34,102 nucleotides of DNA from Natrialbaceae archaeon (GTDB lineage Archaea > Halobacteriota > Halobacteria > Halobacteriales > Natrialbaceae). Positions within the stretch are counted from its first letter, which is position 1; each line of letters begins with the position of its first letter. Of this stretch, positions 24,034-31,623 are shown one piece after another. The notes under the pieces are model-generated. The model saw only the letters and a list, made by a program, of their open reading frames with translations, did no database searches and was not told where the DNA came from. Location: assembly GCA_003552885.1 (NCBI GenBank), contig PUPA01000043.1, positions 1 through 34,102 on the forward strand, written 5' to 3'. The position numbers were made by a program, and so were the translations under genes.

Positions 24034-25137
24034 ATGTACGAGGGACACACCGTCGGGGTCGTCGTACCGGCGTACAACGAGGAGGGGTTCGTCGGCGAAG
24101 TCATCGACACCGTCCCCGGGTACGTCGATCGGATCTACGCGATCGACGACCGCTCTACCGACGGCACCTGGGCGGAGATCCGCCGTCACGCCGATCGGCG
24201 GAATCGGGGAGGGTCACCGGGATCACGGGACGGTGAAGGCGGAGTGCAGGAGGACGGCGAGAGCGGAGCACGGGAAGACGGAGAGAGCGGAGCGCGGGAC
24301 GGCTCGGGCGACCGCGACGCCGACGAACGGCCCGTGACCGAGGAAGGCGCCGTCACGGACGGGGGGGACTCCCCGACGGTGGTTGCGCTCCGGAACGAGG
24401 AGAACCGCGGCGTCGGCGGAACGATCGTCCGGGGCTACCGCCACGCCCGCGAGGACGGGATCGACGTCACCGCGGTGATGGCCGGCGACGGCCAGATGGA
24501 TCCGGATCGCCTGGCGTCGGTGCTCGATCCGGTCGTCGACGGGGAGGCGGCCTACGCCAAGGGCAACCGGCTCTACGGCGCCGACCGCTCGTCGATGTCC
24601 CGCTGGCGGCTCTTTGGCAACCTCCTGCTGTCGTACCTGACGAAAGTCGCCAGCGGCTACTGGCGGCTGATGGATCCCCAGAACGGCTACACCGCGATCT
24701 CGCTCACGGCGCTCGAACGGCTCGACCTCGAGGCGTTGTACCCCCGGTATGGATTCTCGAACGACATGCTTGTGGCGCTCAACGCCCACGGCTTTCGGGT
24801 CGCCGACGTCTCGATGTCCGCGGTCTACGGCGACGAGCGAAGCCACATCAGCTACCGGTCGTTCGTGCCTGCGCTCTCCTGGCTGTTGCTCCGGCGGTTT
24901 CTCCGGCGCCTCGCCGTGCGATACCTGCTCAGGGACTTTCATCCCCTGGTGTTCGTCTACGCGCTCGGGGTCGCCGGCCTCGCCGTCGCCCTCGGAGTGC
25001 TCGTTCGGGCCGTCGGCTCCCGGGATCGGTCGGTCGCGGCCCCGCTCGCGTTCCTCTGGCTGTCGGCGCTCGCGACGCTGGCCGCGATGAGCGTAGATCG
25101 GGCCGAGAACGAGGAGCTGGTGGTGAGCGTCGAATGA
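24034..25137 (+). CDS. Family 2 glycosyltransferase (DPM1-like) with low-complexity insertion
   Basis: A 367-residue GT2 protein. The nucleotide-sugar strand VGVVVPAYNEEGFVGEVI and IDDRSTDGTW (D38, D39) are followed by an insertion at about residues 56-114, rich in Asp, Glu, Gly, Ser and Arg and partly built of EDGESGAR repeats. The core resumes with VVALRNEENRGVGGTIVRGYRHA, the acceptor-side VMAGDGQMDPD, and SGYWRLMDPQNGYTAIS. Two or three hydrophobic segments at the C terminus (VYALGVAGLAVALGVLV and LAFLWLSALATLAAM) should anchor it. It likely transfers a sugar from UDP or GDP to a lipid or polymer. The stop overlaps the next gene's start (ATGA at 25134-25137), so the two are translationally coupled. 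Confidence 0.9.
   Translation: MYEGHTVGVVVPAYNEEGFVGEVIDTVPGYVDRIYAIDDRSTDGTWAEIRRHADRRNRGGSPGSRDGEGGVQEDGESGAREDGESGARDGSGDRDADERPVTEEGAVTDGGDSPTVVALRNEENRGVGGTIVRGYRHAREDGIDVTAVMAGDGQMDPDRLASVLDPVVDGEAAYAKGNRLYGADRSSMSRWRLFGNLLLSYLTKVASGYWRLMDPQNGYTAISLTALERLDLEALYPRYGFSNDMLVALNAHGFRVADVSMSAVYGDERSHISYRSFVPALSWLLLRRFLRRLAVRYLLRDFHPLVFVYALGVAGLAVALGVLVRAVGSRDRSVAAPLAFLWLSALATLAAMSVDRAENEELVVSVE
24244..24291. repeat. 24-bp in-frame tandem repeat inside the glycosyltransferase
   Basis: Two imperfect 24-bp units (24244-24267, 24268-24291) and a shortened third (GCGCGGGACGG...). They encode the 8-residue pattern EDGESGAR within the insertion. Confidence 0.75.
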
Positions 25138-26201
25138 GGGTCATAATCACGATCCAACACCCCGCACACGTCCACTTCTACCGCAACGTCATCGGCCTGT
25201 TGACCGATCGGGGCCACGAGGTGTTCGTCTTCGCCCGCGAGAACGACCTCGCGGTGCCGCTGCTCGAGCGGTACGGCGTTCCCCACGAGGTGCTGGCCGG
25301 CCCCCAGGCCTCACTCGCCGGGCTGGCACGGGCCCAGCTGACCTACGAGTGGCGTCTGCTCCGACGCGCACGCGCGATCGAGCCCGACGTGATGACCGCG
25401 ATCGGCGGCGTCGCCGTCTCCCACGTCGCCAGGTTGGTCGGCGCCAGGAGCGTCGTCTTCCTCGACAACGAGGGGATCGCCTCCCACCGGATCACCGTCC
25501 CCTTCGCTGACGTCGTCGCCACTCCACGGCAGTTCGGGGAGGACCTCGGCGACGGCCACCGCCGGTACGACGGCTACCACGAGCTCGCGTACCTCCACCC
25601 CGAACGCTTCGAGCCCTCGCCGGATCGGCTGCGCGCACACGGCGTCGAGCCGGAGGCGCCGTACGCGGTTCTCCGGTTCAAGCGGTGGGACGCGCTCCAC
25701 GACGTCGGCGAGGCCGGCCTCTCGCCGGCGGGTAAAGGGCGACTCGTCTCGACGTTCGCCGACGCCGGCGACGTGTTCGTCACGAGCACCGACCCGCTCC
25801 CGCCGGCGCTCGCGTCCTGCCAGCTGCCGGTGCCTCCGGAGCTGATCCACGATCTGCTCTACTTCGCCGACTGGTACGCCGGGGACTCCGCGACGATGGC
25901 GACCGAGGCCGCGCTCTTGGCCACCCCGTCGTTGCGCGTCCAGTCGTTCGCCGACCACGAGGCGGATCTCAGCAACTTCCTCGAGCTCGCCGAGTACGGG
26001 CTGGTTCGTTCGACCGCCGACGAGGAAGAGGGGCTCTCGATCGCCCGCGAGTGGGTCGCCGATTCGGAGCTGGCGGCGACGTGGCGCCACAGACGACGCA
26101 GGCTGCTCGAGGAGAAAATCGACGTCGTCCCGTTCGTCGCCGACCTCCTCGTCGAGCCGGAGGCTGCGACGGGTCGGGCGCAGCCGACCGCGACGGGGTG
26201 A
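25134..26201 (+). CDS. DUF354 family protein (GT-B glycosyltransferase-like)
   Basis: A 355-residue DUF354 protein. The N-terminal MRVIITIQHPAHVHFYRNVI is the family's first Rossmann strand. It is followed by EPDVMTAIGGVAVSHVARLVGARSVVFLDNEG, then FADVVATPRQFGEDLG and YDGYHELAYLHPERFEPS. The C-terminal half has YAVLRFKRWDALHD and the sugar-nucleotide-like region WYAGDSATMATEAALLATPSLRVQS, as in the MGT/UDP-GlcNAc epimerase type GT-B fold. Archaeal members occur in surface-glycan clusters. The start overlaps the preceding GT2 stop by ATGA, so the pair is one operon and probably acts on the same glycan. It converges on the recombinase gene with 61 bases between stops. The donor sugar cannot be read from the sequence. 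Confidence 0.87.
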   Translation: MRVIITIQHPAHVHFYRNVIGLLTDRGHEVFVFARENDLAVPLLERYGVPHEVLAGPQASLAGLARAQLTYEWRLLRRARAIEPDVMTAIGGVAVSHVARLVGARSVVFLDNEGIASHRITVPFADVVATPRQFGEDLGDGHRRYDGYHELAYLHPERFEPSPDRLRAHGVEPEAPYAVLRFKRWDALHDVGEAGLSPAGKGRLVSTFADAGDVFVTSTDPLPPALASCQLPVPPELIHDLLYFADWYAGDSATMATEAALLATPSLRVQSFADHEADLSNFLELAEYGLVRSTADEEEGLSIAREWVADSELAATWRHRRRRLLEEKIDVVPFVADLLVEPEAATGRAQPTATG

Positions 26202-26262
26202 ACGGATCGACCAGGTGTGCCGGCGGTGGATGACCGACCTGGCGCGACGGCGGTTCACGACG

Positions 26263-27339
26263 TCACACCTCGTCCTCGTCGGACTCGACGACCGCGATCG
26301 ACCGCTCGCGGAAGTCCTCACGGGGCGGGCTCCGGGAGGGGCTCGCCTCCCGGCGCCGGGGGTGGTCACCGAGCCCGCGTCGTGCCCCCCTGGGTTTCAG
26401 GTAGTCGCCGTCGACGTCGACGCCAGCGTCCCCACAGAGGCGTCTGAGGATCGATCGAGCGCCCTCGGTCGTGATCGCCGGCGGCGCGATCGCCCGCTCT
26501 CTGGCGAGCTCGATCGCCGTCCGTGAGGCGAGCAGGGACTCCACTTCTGCCCCGTCGAGGCCACGCTCCTCCAGGCTCTCTCTGACCCGGGCGGCGATCG
26601 ACGGCGCGTGGCGGGTCGGAAACAGCGGCCAGTCGGGGGTCGGCGGATCGAGGGCGATCCAGTAGCGACGAAGCGGCGTCCGGGCCGGCGCCGGCAGGAC
26701 GACGTCCTCGTGGCGGCCCGCCTTTCCGAGCACGCAGACAGTGCCGGCGTAGAAGTCGACGTCCTTCCAGCGAGCGCCCTGGCGGCGGTCGTCTTCTGGC
26801 ACCCGGAACAGCTCGGCGCCGCGGATCCCGGTGTGTGCGAGCGTCGCCACCATGGCGTACTCGCGCAGCCGGCCCAGCCGCTCGCGGCGGTCGTCGTCGG
26901 GGGCGTCGAGCGCGCGCCGCTCGACGTGTGCCTCGAGCGCCCGGCGGGCCTCCGGGGACCAGGCCTGGCCGCCGTCGCCGTCCTCCTCGGCGGGCAACGC
27001 CTCGGCCACCCCGTCGACCCGCGCCGGGTTCTCCTCGATGATACCGCCGCTCTCACACCACGAGAGGAACGCGCGCACGACCGCGAAGTACGTGCCCGAC
27101 GTCGAGGCGGCGTACTCCCCACGCTCGGTCCGCGCCGCGAGCTCGGTGACGTACGCCCCGAGGTCGTCCTCCCCGAGGGCGAAAATCGAGGTGACGCCGC
27201 GTTCGTCCTCGAGCCAGTCGGCCCACCGCCGGAGGATCGATCCGGCGTTCGAGGCGTACGCGCCCGACTCCGCTGAGCCCCCGGTGGCTATCCGGCCGAG
27301 GTAGGCGTCGACGGCGTCGGCGACACTGACCTCCGACAT
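26263..27339 (-). CDS. Tyrosine recombinase/integrase-like protein lacking the C-terminal catalytic block
   Basis: A 358-residue protein of the XerC/D-like phage integrase family. The N-terminal SAM-like domain runs to about residue 115, and the catalytic domain starts near 128. The first catalytic Arg, R173, is present in LAHTGIRGAEL, and the beta-hairpin Lys region VCVLGKAGRHEDVVLP is intact. The next motif reads YLKPRGARRGLGD, where I would expect HGxR, so the catalytic His is Arg. After GLGD the family's LRHxSIETTHxxYS block is absent: the tail is Arg/Pro/Ser-rich and acidic and contains no tyrosine. No frame nearby supplies it. It is therefore probably inactive as a recombinase. A TATA-like box (minus TTTTAC near 27368-27373) is 29-34 bases before ATG 27339. 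It follows the Mrp gene by 40 bases in the same direction. Confidence 0.8.
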   Translation of the reverse strand: MSEVSVADAVDAYLGRIATGGSAESGAYASNAGSILRRWADWLEDERGVTSIFALGEDDLGAYVTELAARTERGEYAASTSGTYFAVVRAFLSWCESGGIIEENPARVDGVAEALPAEEDGDGGQAWSPEARRALEAHVERRALDAPDDDRRERLGRLREYAMVATLAHTGIRGAELFRVPEDDRRQGARWKDVDFYAGTVCVLGKAGRHEDVVLPAPARTPLRRYWIALDPPTPDWPLFPTRHAPSIAARVRESLEERGLDGAEVESLLASRTAIELARERAIAPPAITTEGARSILRRLCGDAGVDVDGDYLKPRGARRGLGDHPRRREASPSRSPPREDFRERSIAVVESDEDEV

Positions 27340-27379
27340 CTAGCCGCCCCGAAGGAGCGCTGCTCCGTAAAACCCCACG

Positions 27380-28486
27380 TCAGCCGTCGGCCGGCGGGGG
27401 CGACTCCTCCTCGAGGGATCCACGCCGTAGAGCGACCTTCCGACGGTTCTCCTCGCCGATCCGGTCGGCGATCGCCTCGATCAGCTCGAGGACCTCTCCC
27501 TGGATCTCGCTCCCTGCGTCTTTGACGACCGTACCCCCGATGTCCTCGCCGCCGAAGTCGGGGTGAAGTGGAAGCGAGTCGAGTCTGGGGACGTCGTAAT
27601 CTTCGCTTATTTTCACCGCGCCGTCGCGGCCGAACAGCTCGTGGCTGTCCCCACAGCTCGGACACCGGAACGAACTCATGTTCTCGACGACCCCGAGTAC
27701 GGGCGCGTCGTGCTGTTGGAACATCTGGACGGCCTTGCGGGTGTCGTCGACGGACATCTGCTGGGGGGTGGTCACGAGCACCGCGCCGGCGACGGGCATC
27801 GCCTGCAACAGGTTCAACGAGGCGTCGCCGGTTCCCGGCGGGAGGTCGACGACGAGGTAGTCGAGGTGGCCCCACTCGACGCCGTCGACGAACTTCATCA
27901 TGAACTTGTTGACCATCGGCCCCCGGAGGATCGCGGGGTCGTCCTGGTCTTTGAGCAGAAAGCCCATGCTCATCACGCGAACCCCCTCCGAGACCGGGGG
28001 AACCAGCTTGTCCTCCTGGGTGACCGCGGGCTCACCCTCGAGGGGGAGCAGTCGGGGGACGTTCGGGCCGTGGATGTCGGCGTCGAGCACGCCGACGCGG
28101 GCGCCCAGCTCGTCGAGTCCGGCCGCGAGGTTCGTCGCGACGGTCGTCTTGCCGACGCCGCCCTTTCCGCTCGCGACGGCGATCACGTTCCGGACCGTCG
28201 GAAGCACCTCCTCGTCGAAGCCGTGTTCGGAGCCGGCATGAGCGCGCAGGTCGGCCTCGAGGCCGGTCTCGGCGACGACCTCGCGGATCCGGTCGCCGAG
28301 TTCCATCTCCGCCGGTGCGAACGGCGAGTTGAACGCGAGCGAGATCGACGCCGTCCCGTCCTCGACTGCCACGTCGTTCACCAGCCCCATCGAGACGATG
28401 TCCGTGCCGACGATCGGGTCCTCGATCGACGACAGCCGTTCTCGTAGCTCCGCCGCCGAGGCGGCGTCCGTTTCGGATTCGCTCAT
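27380..28486 (-). CDS. Mrp/ApbC/Nbp35-type iron-sulfur cluster carrier ATPase
   Basis: A 368-residue P-loop ATPase that assembles or delivers Fe-S clusters to apoproteins in the cytosol. The N-terminal MIP18/DUF59 domain (about residues 10-90) includes EDPIVGTDIVSMGLVNDV. The ATPase has a deviant Walker A, SGKGGVGKTT, with K108 and K113, followed by VLDADIHGPNVPRLL, LDYLVVDLPPGTGDASL and VTTPQQMSVDD. The cluster-binding C275-P-S-C278 in SSFRCPSCGDSHELF is present. The C terminus is acidic. ATG 28486 starts the standard MSESE N terminus. It is divergent from the beta-CASP nuclease and precedes the degenerate recombinase, with 40 bases between. Confidence 0.95.
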   Translation of the reverse strand: MSESETDAASAAELRERLSSIEDPIVGTDIVSMGLVNDVAVEDGTASISLAFNSPFAPAEMELGDRIREVVAETGLEADLRAHAGSEHGFDEEVLPTVRNVIAVASGKGGVGKTTVATNLAAGLDELGARVGVLDADIHGPNVPRLLPLEGEPAVTQEDKLVPPVSEGVRVMSMGFLLKDQDDPAILRGPMVNKFMMKFVDGVEWGHLDYLVVDLPPGTGDASLNLLQAMPVAGAVLVTTPQQMSVDDTRKAVQMFQQHDAPVLGVVENMSSFRCPSCGDSHELFGRDGAVKISEDYDVPRLDSLPLHPDFGGEDIGGTVVKDAGSEIQGEVLELIEAIADRIGEENRRKVALRRGSLEEESPPPADG

Positions 28487-28576
28487 CGCTGAATAACGGT
28501 GCTCTGGAGGTTTGTGTGTTTCGTCGTCGGCCGGGGGAATCGACGGATGAAAGCCCCCGGGGCCCCGACCGCGGAC

Positions 28577-29818
28577 ATGGAACTCGAGTTTCTCGGCGGG
28601 GCCGGGGAGGTCGGCCGGAGCGCCCTGCTCGTCGACGACCGGCTGCTGGTCGACTACGGCGTCGAATCGGGGAACCCGCCGCGGTACCCGATCCGGGAAC
28701 CCGAGCCGACGGCCGTGATCGCCAGCCACGGCCACCTCGACCACGTCGGGGCGATCCCCGCCCTGCTCTCGGGGGACGCCCGCCCGGCAGTTCACTGGAC
28801 CCCTCCGACCCGGGACCTCGCGAGGCTGCTCGCCGAGGACACGCTGAAACTCCACGGGGGGACCTACGACTGTCCGTTCACCCGGGCCGAGCTGGCCCGG
28901 CTCGGGCAGGTCTCCGTGACCCACGGCTACGGCGAGCCCTTCGAGGTCGCCGGCTACGAGGTCACCTTCTTCGATGCGGGTCACATCGTCGGCAGCGCCC
29001 ACGTCCTGATCGACGACGGCGAGACGCGGCTGCTCTACACCGGCGACTACCACACCGAAGACCAGGCGCTCGTCGCCGGGACGACCGCCCGGCCGGAAGC
29101 CGACGTCGTGATCACCGAGAGCACGTACGCCGACACGAGCCGACGGCCCCGTCCGGAGATCGAAGCCGCGTTCGCCGAGAGCCTCCGGACGACGGTTCGG
29201 GAGGGGGGCACCGTCGTCGTCCCCGCGTTCGCCGTCGGCCGCACCCAGGAGGTGCTCTGTCTCTGCCAGCGACACGGGATCGACTGCTACGTAGACGGGA
29301 TGGGGACGCGCGTGCTCGACTTATTCCTCCGGGAGTGGAACCGGCCGTTCCTGCGCGATCCGGAGCTGTTGGGTCGGGCGAGGGCCAACGCCCGGATCGT
29401 CGACGGCCGGGACGGCCAGCGCCGGCGGATCGCCGAGGAGAACACCGTCATCGTCACCACGAGTGGGATGCTCCACGGCGGCCCCGCGATGACCTACGTC
29501 CCCGCGATCCGCACTCACCCGACCAACAAGGTCGCACTGACGGGATACCAGGTCGAAGGGACCCCCGGCCGGGAGCTGCTCGAGACCGGGCGCGCCGAAC
29601 TCGACGGCCGGGTGATGCCCGTCAGCGCCCGGGTCGAGGCCTACGACTTCTCGGCCCACGCCGACCGCGAGGGCCTCCGATCGTTTCTCGAGAGCTACGG
29701 GACCGACGAGGTCCTGGTCGTCCACGGCGACCGTCCCGGGGCGTTCGCCGAGGAGCTGCGTGCCGACGGCGTCGAGGCACGCGCGCCGGCGCTCGGCGAA
29801 CGGCTCGTCGTCGGGTGA
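28577..29818 (+). CDS. Metallo-beta-lactamase/beta-CASP ribonuclease (aCPSF2-like, no KH domains)
   Basis: A 413-residue archaeal beta-CASP nuclease without N-terminal KH domains. Motif 2 SHGHLDHVGAIP supplies H51, H53, D55 and H56. These are followed by FDAGHIVGSAHV, LLYTGDYHTEDQAL and ITESTYADTSRRPRPE. The beta-CASP cap starts near VVVPAFAVGRTQEVLCL. Later motifs TTSGMLHGGPAM, DFSAHADREGL and VLVVHGDRPGAF complete the zinc site. Such enzymes process or degrade RNA, with endo- and/or 5'-3' exonuclease activity. ATG 28577 (MELEFLGGAGEVGRS) matches the family start; an upstream ATG at 28547 would add ten residues. The gene is divergent from mrp with a short intergenic region. A degenerate duplication of its 3' end lies just after the stop. 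Confidence 0.93.
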   Translation: MELEFLGGAGEVGRSALLVDDRLLVDYGVESGNPPRYPIREPEPTAVIASHGHLDHVGAIPALLSGDARPAVHWTPPTRDLARLLAEDTLKLHGGTYDCPFTRAELARLGQVSVTHGYGEPFEVAGYEVTFFDAGHIVGSAHVLIDDGETRLLYTGDYHTEDQALVAGTTARPEADVVITESTYADTSRRPRPEIEAAFAESLRTTVREGGTVVVPAFAVGRTQEVLCLCQRHGIDCYVDGMGTRVLDLFLREWNRPFLRDPELLGRARANARIVDGRDGQRRRIAEENTVIVTTSGMLHGGPAMTYVPAIRTHPTNKVALTGYQVEGTPGRELLETGRAELDGRVMPVSARVEAYDFSAHADREGLRSFLESYGTDEVLVVHGDRPGAFAEELRADGVEARAPALGERLVVG

Positions 29819-29901
29819 GGGCGGTCGGTCGTCGTCGGCGGGTGATAGCGAAGCGGCTCGTCCTCGTTGGATGGGGGCGATCGCTCGTCGGCGGGTGAGT
29901 C
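29797..29901. repeat. About 50-bp imperfect duplication covering the nuclease 3' end
   Basis: The stretch from GAACGGCTCGTCGTCGGGTG to GTCGGCGGGTGATAG and the next stretch from GAAGCGGCTCGTCCTCG to TCGTCGGCGGGTGAGTC are alignable over about 50 bases with small indels. The first copy contains the nuclease stop codon. Confidence 0.6.
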
Positions 29902-29906
29902 GAGAG

Positions 29907-29966
29907 CCGACGCGATCGGGGGTTCAGCGACGCGATCGGGGGTTCAGCGACTCGATCAGCGGTTCA
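29907..29966. repeat. 20-bp tandem repeat overlapping the wHTH stop codon
   Basis: Three units (29907-29926, 29927-29946, 29947-29966). The first two read GCGACGCGATCGGGGGTTCA with one change between them. The third differs at three positions and contains the stop (29956-29958) and last codons of the minus-strand wHTH gene. Confidence 0.85.
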
Positions 29967-30234
29967 GGTAGTACACCTGCTTGCGGGCGTCACGGAAGCT
30001 GTACCGGGAGCCGACGAGGTCGACCTCGTCGAGGCGGTTCAGCGCGTACCGGACGGTGCGATCCGGCAACAGCGACTCCTCGGCGAGCTGGCCCTGTGAG
30101 AGCGGGGCGTCGGACTCCAGGACCTTCGCGACGAGCTTCGCGCTCGGTGGGAGCTCCCGGAGTCGTTCGCGGTACTCGGTCTCGGGAAGCCCCTCCTCGA
30201 CGGCTGCCGGGTCGTCGGTGGTACTCATGCTCAT
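29956..30234 (-). CDS. Small MarR/TrmB-like winged-helix DNA-binding protein
   Basis: A 92-residue protein consisting mainly of one winged-helix domain: LPPSAKLVAKVLESDAPLSQGQLAEESLLPDRTVRYALNRLDEVDLV, with the recognition helix around DRTVRYALNRL. The wing and tail SRYSFRDARKQVYYLNR follow. Haloarchaea carry many such single-domain regulators. The start is ATG 30234; a minus-strand GTTTACG at 30259-30265 is 25-31 bases upstream. ATG 30228 or GTG 30249 are alternatives. It is divergent from the PPOX gene, and the AT-rich 130-base intergenic region could be its target. The last four codons and stop lie in a 20-bp repeat, which may have changed the protein's end. Confidence 0.87.
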   Translation of the reverse strand: MSMSTTDDPAAVEEGLPETEYRERLRELPPSAKLVAKVLESDAPLSQGQLAEESLLPDRTVRYALNRLDEVDLVGSRYSFRDARKQVYYLNR

Positions 30235-30258
30235 GATACTCTTAGACACCCCACCGGG

Positions 30259-30265
30259 CGTAAAC
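30259..30265 (-). promoter_or_regulatory. TATA-like box of the wHTH gene
   Basis: GTTTACG on the minus strand, 25-31 bases before ATG 30234. Further AT-rich elements (CTATATG near 30271, GTATTATC near 30308) lie in the same divergent region, and the latter suits the PPOX gene. Confidence 0.4.
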
Positions 30266-30364
30266 GTTCGCTATATGTTGGTATGAACAGTACAACTTGT
30301 ATTAGGTGTATTATCGCGTACGTATTCCCGCCAGCGCTTTGACGCCCGCGACAGAGGGTCGTCT

Positions 30365-30763
30365 ATGGAGGAGATCCCGTCCGCGTTCGCGGACCTGTTC
30401 GAACGACCGACGATCGCCCACTTCGCGACCGTGATGCCGGACGGCACGCCCCAGGTAACCCCGGTCTGGATCGACCGCGAGGGCGATCGCCTCCTCGTGA
30501 ACACCGCCCGCGGCCGTCGCAAGGAGCGAAACGTCCGCGCGAACCCGAGGGTGGGGCTCTCGCTCGTCGACCCCGACGATCCCTACCGGTACCTCTCGGT
30601 CCGTGGCGAAGTCGAGGACGTGACCACGGAGGGGGCGATAGAGCACATCGACGCGCTCGCCGGACGGTACATGGGGCTCGAGGAGTACCCACACCACGAC
30701 GAGGAGAGCGGCGAACGGGTGATCGTCCGGATCCGCCCCGACCGGGTCGTCACGGGCGGCTGA
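30365..30763 (+). CDS. PPOX-class flavin/F420-dependent oxidoreductase
   Basis: A 132-residue split-barrel protein of the pyridoxamine 5'-phosphate oxidase-like family. FADLFERPTIAHFATVMPDG, then TPQVTPVWIDREGDRLLVNTARGRRKERNVRANP, form the cofactor-binding sheet and the conserved RxKxRNVRxNP segment of F420-dependent members. VGLSLVDPDDPYRYLSVRGEVEDV and the C-terminal VIVRIRPDRVVTGG complete the barrel. It likely works as a homodimer and reduces an unknown small molecule with F420H2 or a flavin. A TATA-like GTATTATC lies about 50 bases upstream. It is divergent from a winged-helix gene that may regulate it. Confidence 0.88.
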   Translation: MEEIPSAFADLFERPTIAHFATVMPDGTPQVTPVWIDREGDRLLVNTARGRRKERNVRANPRVGLSLVDPDDPYRYLSVRGEVEDVTTEGAIEHIDALAGRYMGLEEYPHHDEESGERVIVRIRPDRVVTGG

Positions 30764-30830
30764 TCGGCCGCGCCCCGTGGTCGACCGGCGACCCGTCACG
30801 CGGTCGACCGGTCGACGGACTTCAGTACCG

Positions 30831-30837
30831 TTTTATT
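30831..30837 (+). promoter_or_regulatory. TATA-like box of the methyltransferase gene
   Basis: TTTTATT, 26-32 bases before GTG 30863; it supports that GTG as a leaderless start. Confidence 0.5.
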
Positions 30838-30862
30838 CCATCGGCCGAGTAGCCTATTCAGT

Positions 30863-31570
30863 GTGAAAGGACAGGAGTGGTACCAGGCCGACGACGTCGC
30901 CGAGGAGTACGACACGAAACGGTTCTCCCGCGGCGGCCAACTCATCGACCGCCGGGAGAAGGAGGCGGTGCTGTCGGCCATCGAGCCGGTCGAGGACCGG
31001 CGGATCCTCGAGATCGCCTGTGGCACCGGTCGGTTCACCGCAATGCTCGCCGACCGCGGCGCGGACGTCGTCGGGCTCGACATCTCCGCGCCGATGTTGC
31101 GGCGTGGACGGAGTCGAGCGCACTCCGCTGGCGTCACAGAGCGGATCGAGTTCCTCCGGGGGGACGCGGGGCGGTTGCCGTTCCCCGACGACCACTTCGA
31201 TACGGTCGTCGCGATGCGGTTTTTCCACCTCGCGGACGATCCCGCCGCCTTCCTCCACGAGATGTGCCGGGTCGCGAGCGAACGGATCGTCTTCGACACG
31301 TTCAACCGCTTTTCGGCCCGTAGCGTCTACAACTGGGCGTTGCCGATGGGCTCGCGGCTCTACTCGAAGAGCGAGGTGGCCGTCCTGCTGGCGAAGACGG
31401 GGCTGACCCTCGAGAGCGTCGAGGACGACTTCCTGTTGCCGTACGGCCTCTACCGGTCGCTCCCGAACGCGGTCGCCGCGGGGCTCCGGTCGGTCGACCG
31501 TGCCGTCGGCCGGCTGTCGGTCACCGACCACGCCGCGTCGGTCTCCTACTGGAACGTCCGGGTCCGCTGA
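30863..31570 (+). CDS. Class I SAM-dependent methyltransferase
   Basis: A 235-residue methyltransferase. Motif I is LEIACGTGRFTAML, followed by VVGLDISAPMLRRGRSR (motif II acidic residue D) and LRGDAGRLPFPDDHFDTVVAMRFFHLADDP (post-motifs typical of UbiE/Methyltransf_11). The N-terminal WYQADDVAEEYDTKRFSRGGQLIDRRE is a lid common in sugar or lipid O-methyltransferases. The C-terminal half is helical (LYSKSEVAVLLAKTGLTLESV). The substrate is unknown. GTG 30863 is the start, supported by its promoter. The next gene, a glycosyltransferase in the same direction, begins 53 bases later with its own TATA-like box, so a shared glycan or lipid pathway is possible but not shown. Confidence 0.9.
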   Translation: MKGQEWYQADDVAEEYDTKRFSRGGQLIDRREKEAVLSAIEPVEDRRILEIACGTGRFTAMLADRGADVVGLDISAPMLRRGRSRAHSAGVTERIEFLRGDAGRLPFPDDHFDTVVAMRFFHLADDPAAFLHEMCRVASERIVFDTFNRFSARSVYNWALPMGSRLYSKSEVAVLLAKTGLTLESVEDDFLLPYGLYRSLPNAVAAGLRSVDRAVGRLSVTDHAASVSYWNVRVR

Positions 31571-31592
31571 CCGGCGACGCTAAAACCCATCG

Positions 31593-31598
31593 TATTTA
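31593..31598 (+). promoter_or_regulatory. TATA-like box of the second family 2 glycosyltransferase
   Basis: TATTTA, 26-31 bases before ATG 31624. Confidence 0.5.
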
Positions 31599-31623
31599 GC
31601 GTTCGGTCGACGTACGTACCCGC

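Noticed and set aside
26263-27339. A provirus or integrative element marked by the recombinase
   Set aside because: It is catalytically incomplete, no virus genes flank it, the tRNA is 13 kb away, and I saw no repeat of the tRNA 3' end elsewhere in the window.
28516-29898. A long alternative plus-strand frame over the beta-CASP nuclease
   Set aside because: Arg/Pro-rich shadow frame; the nuclease frame holds every catalytic motif.
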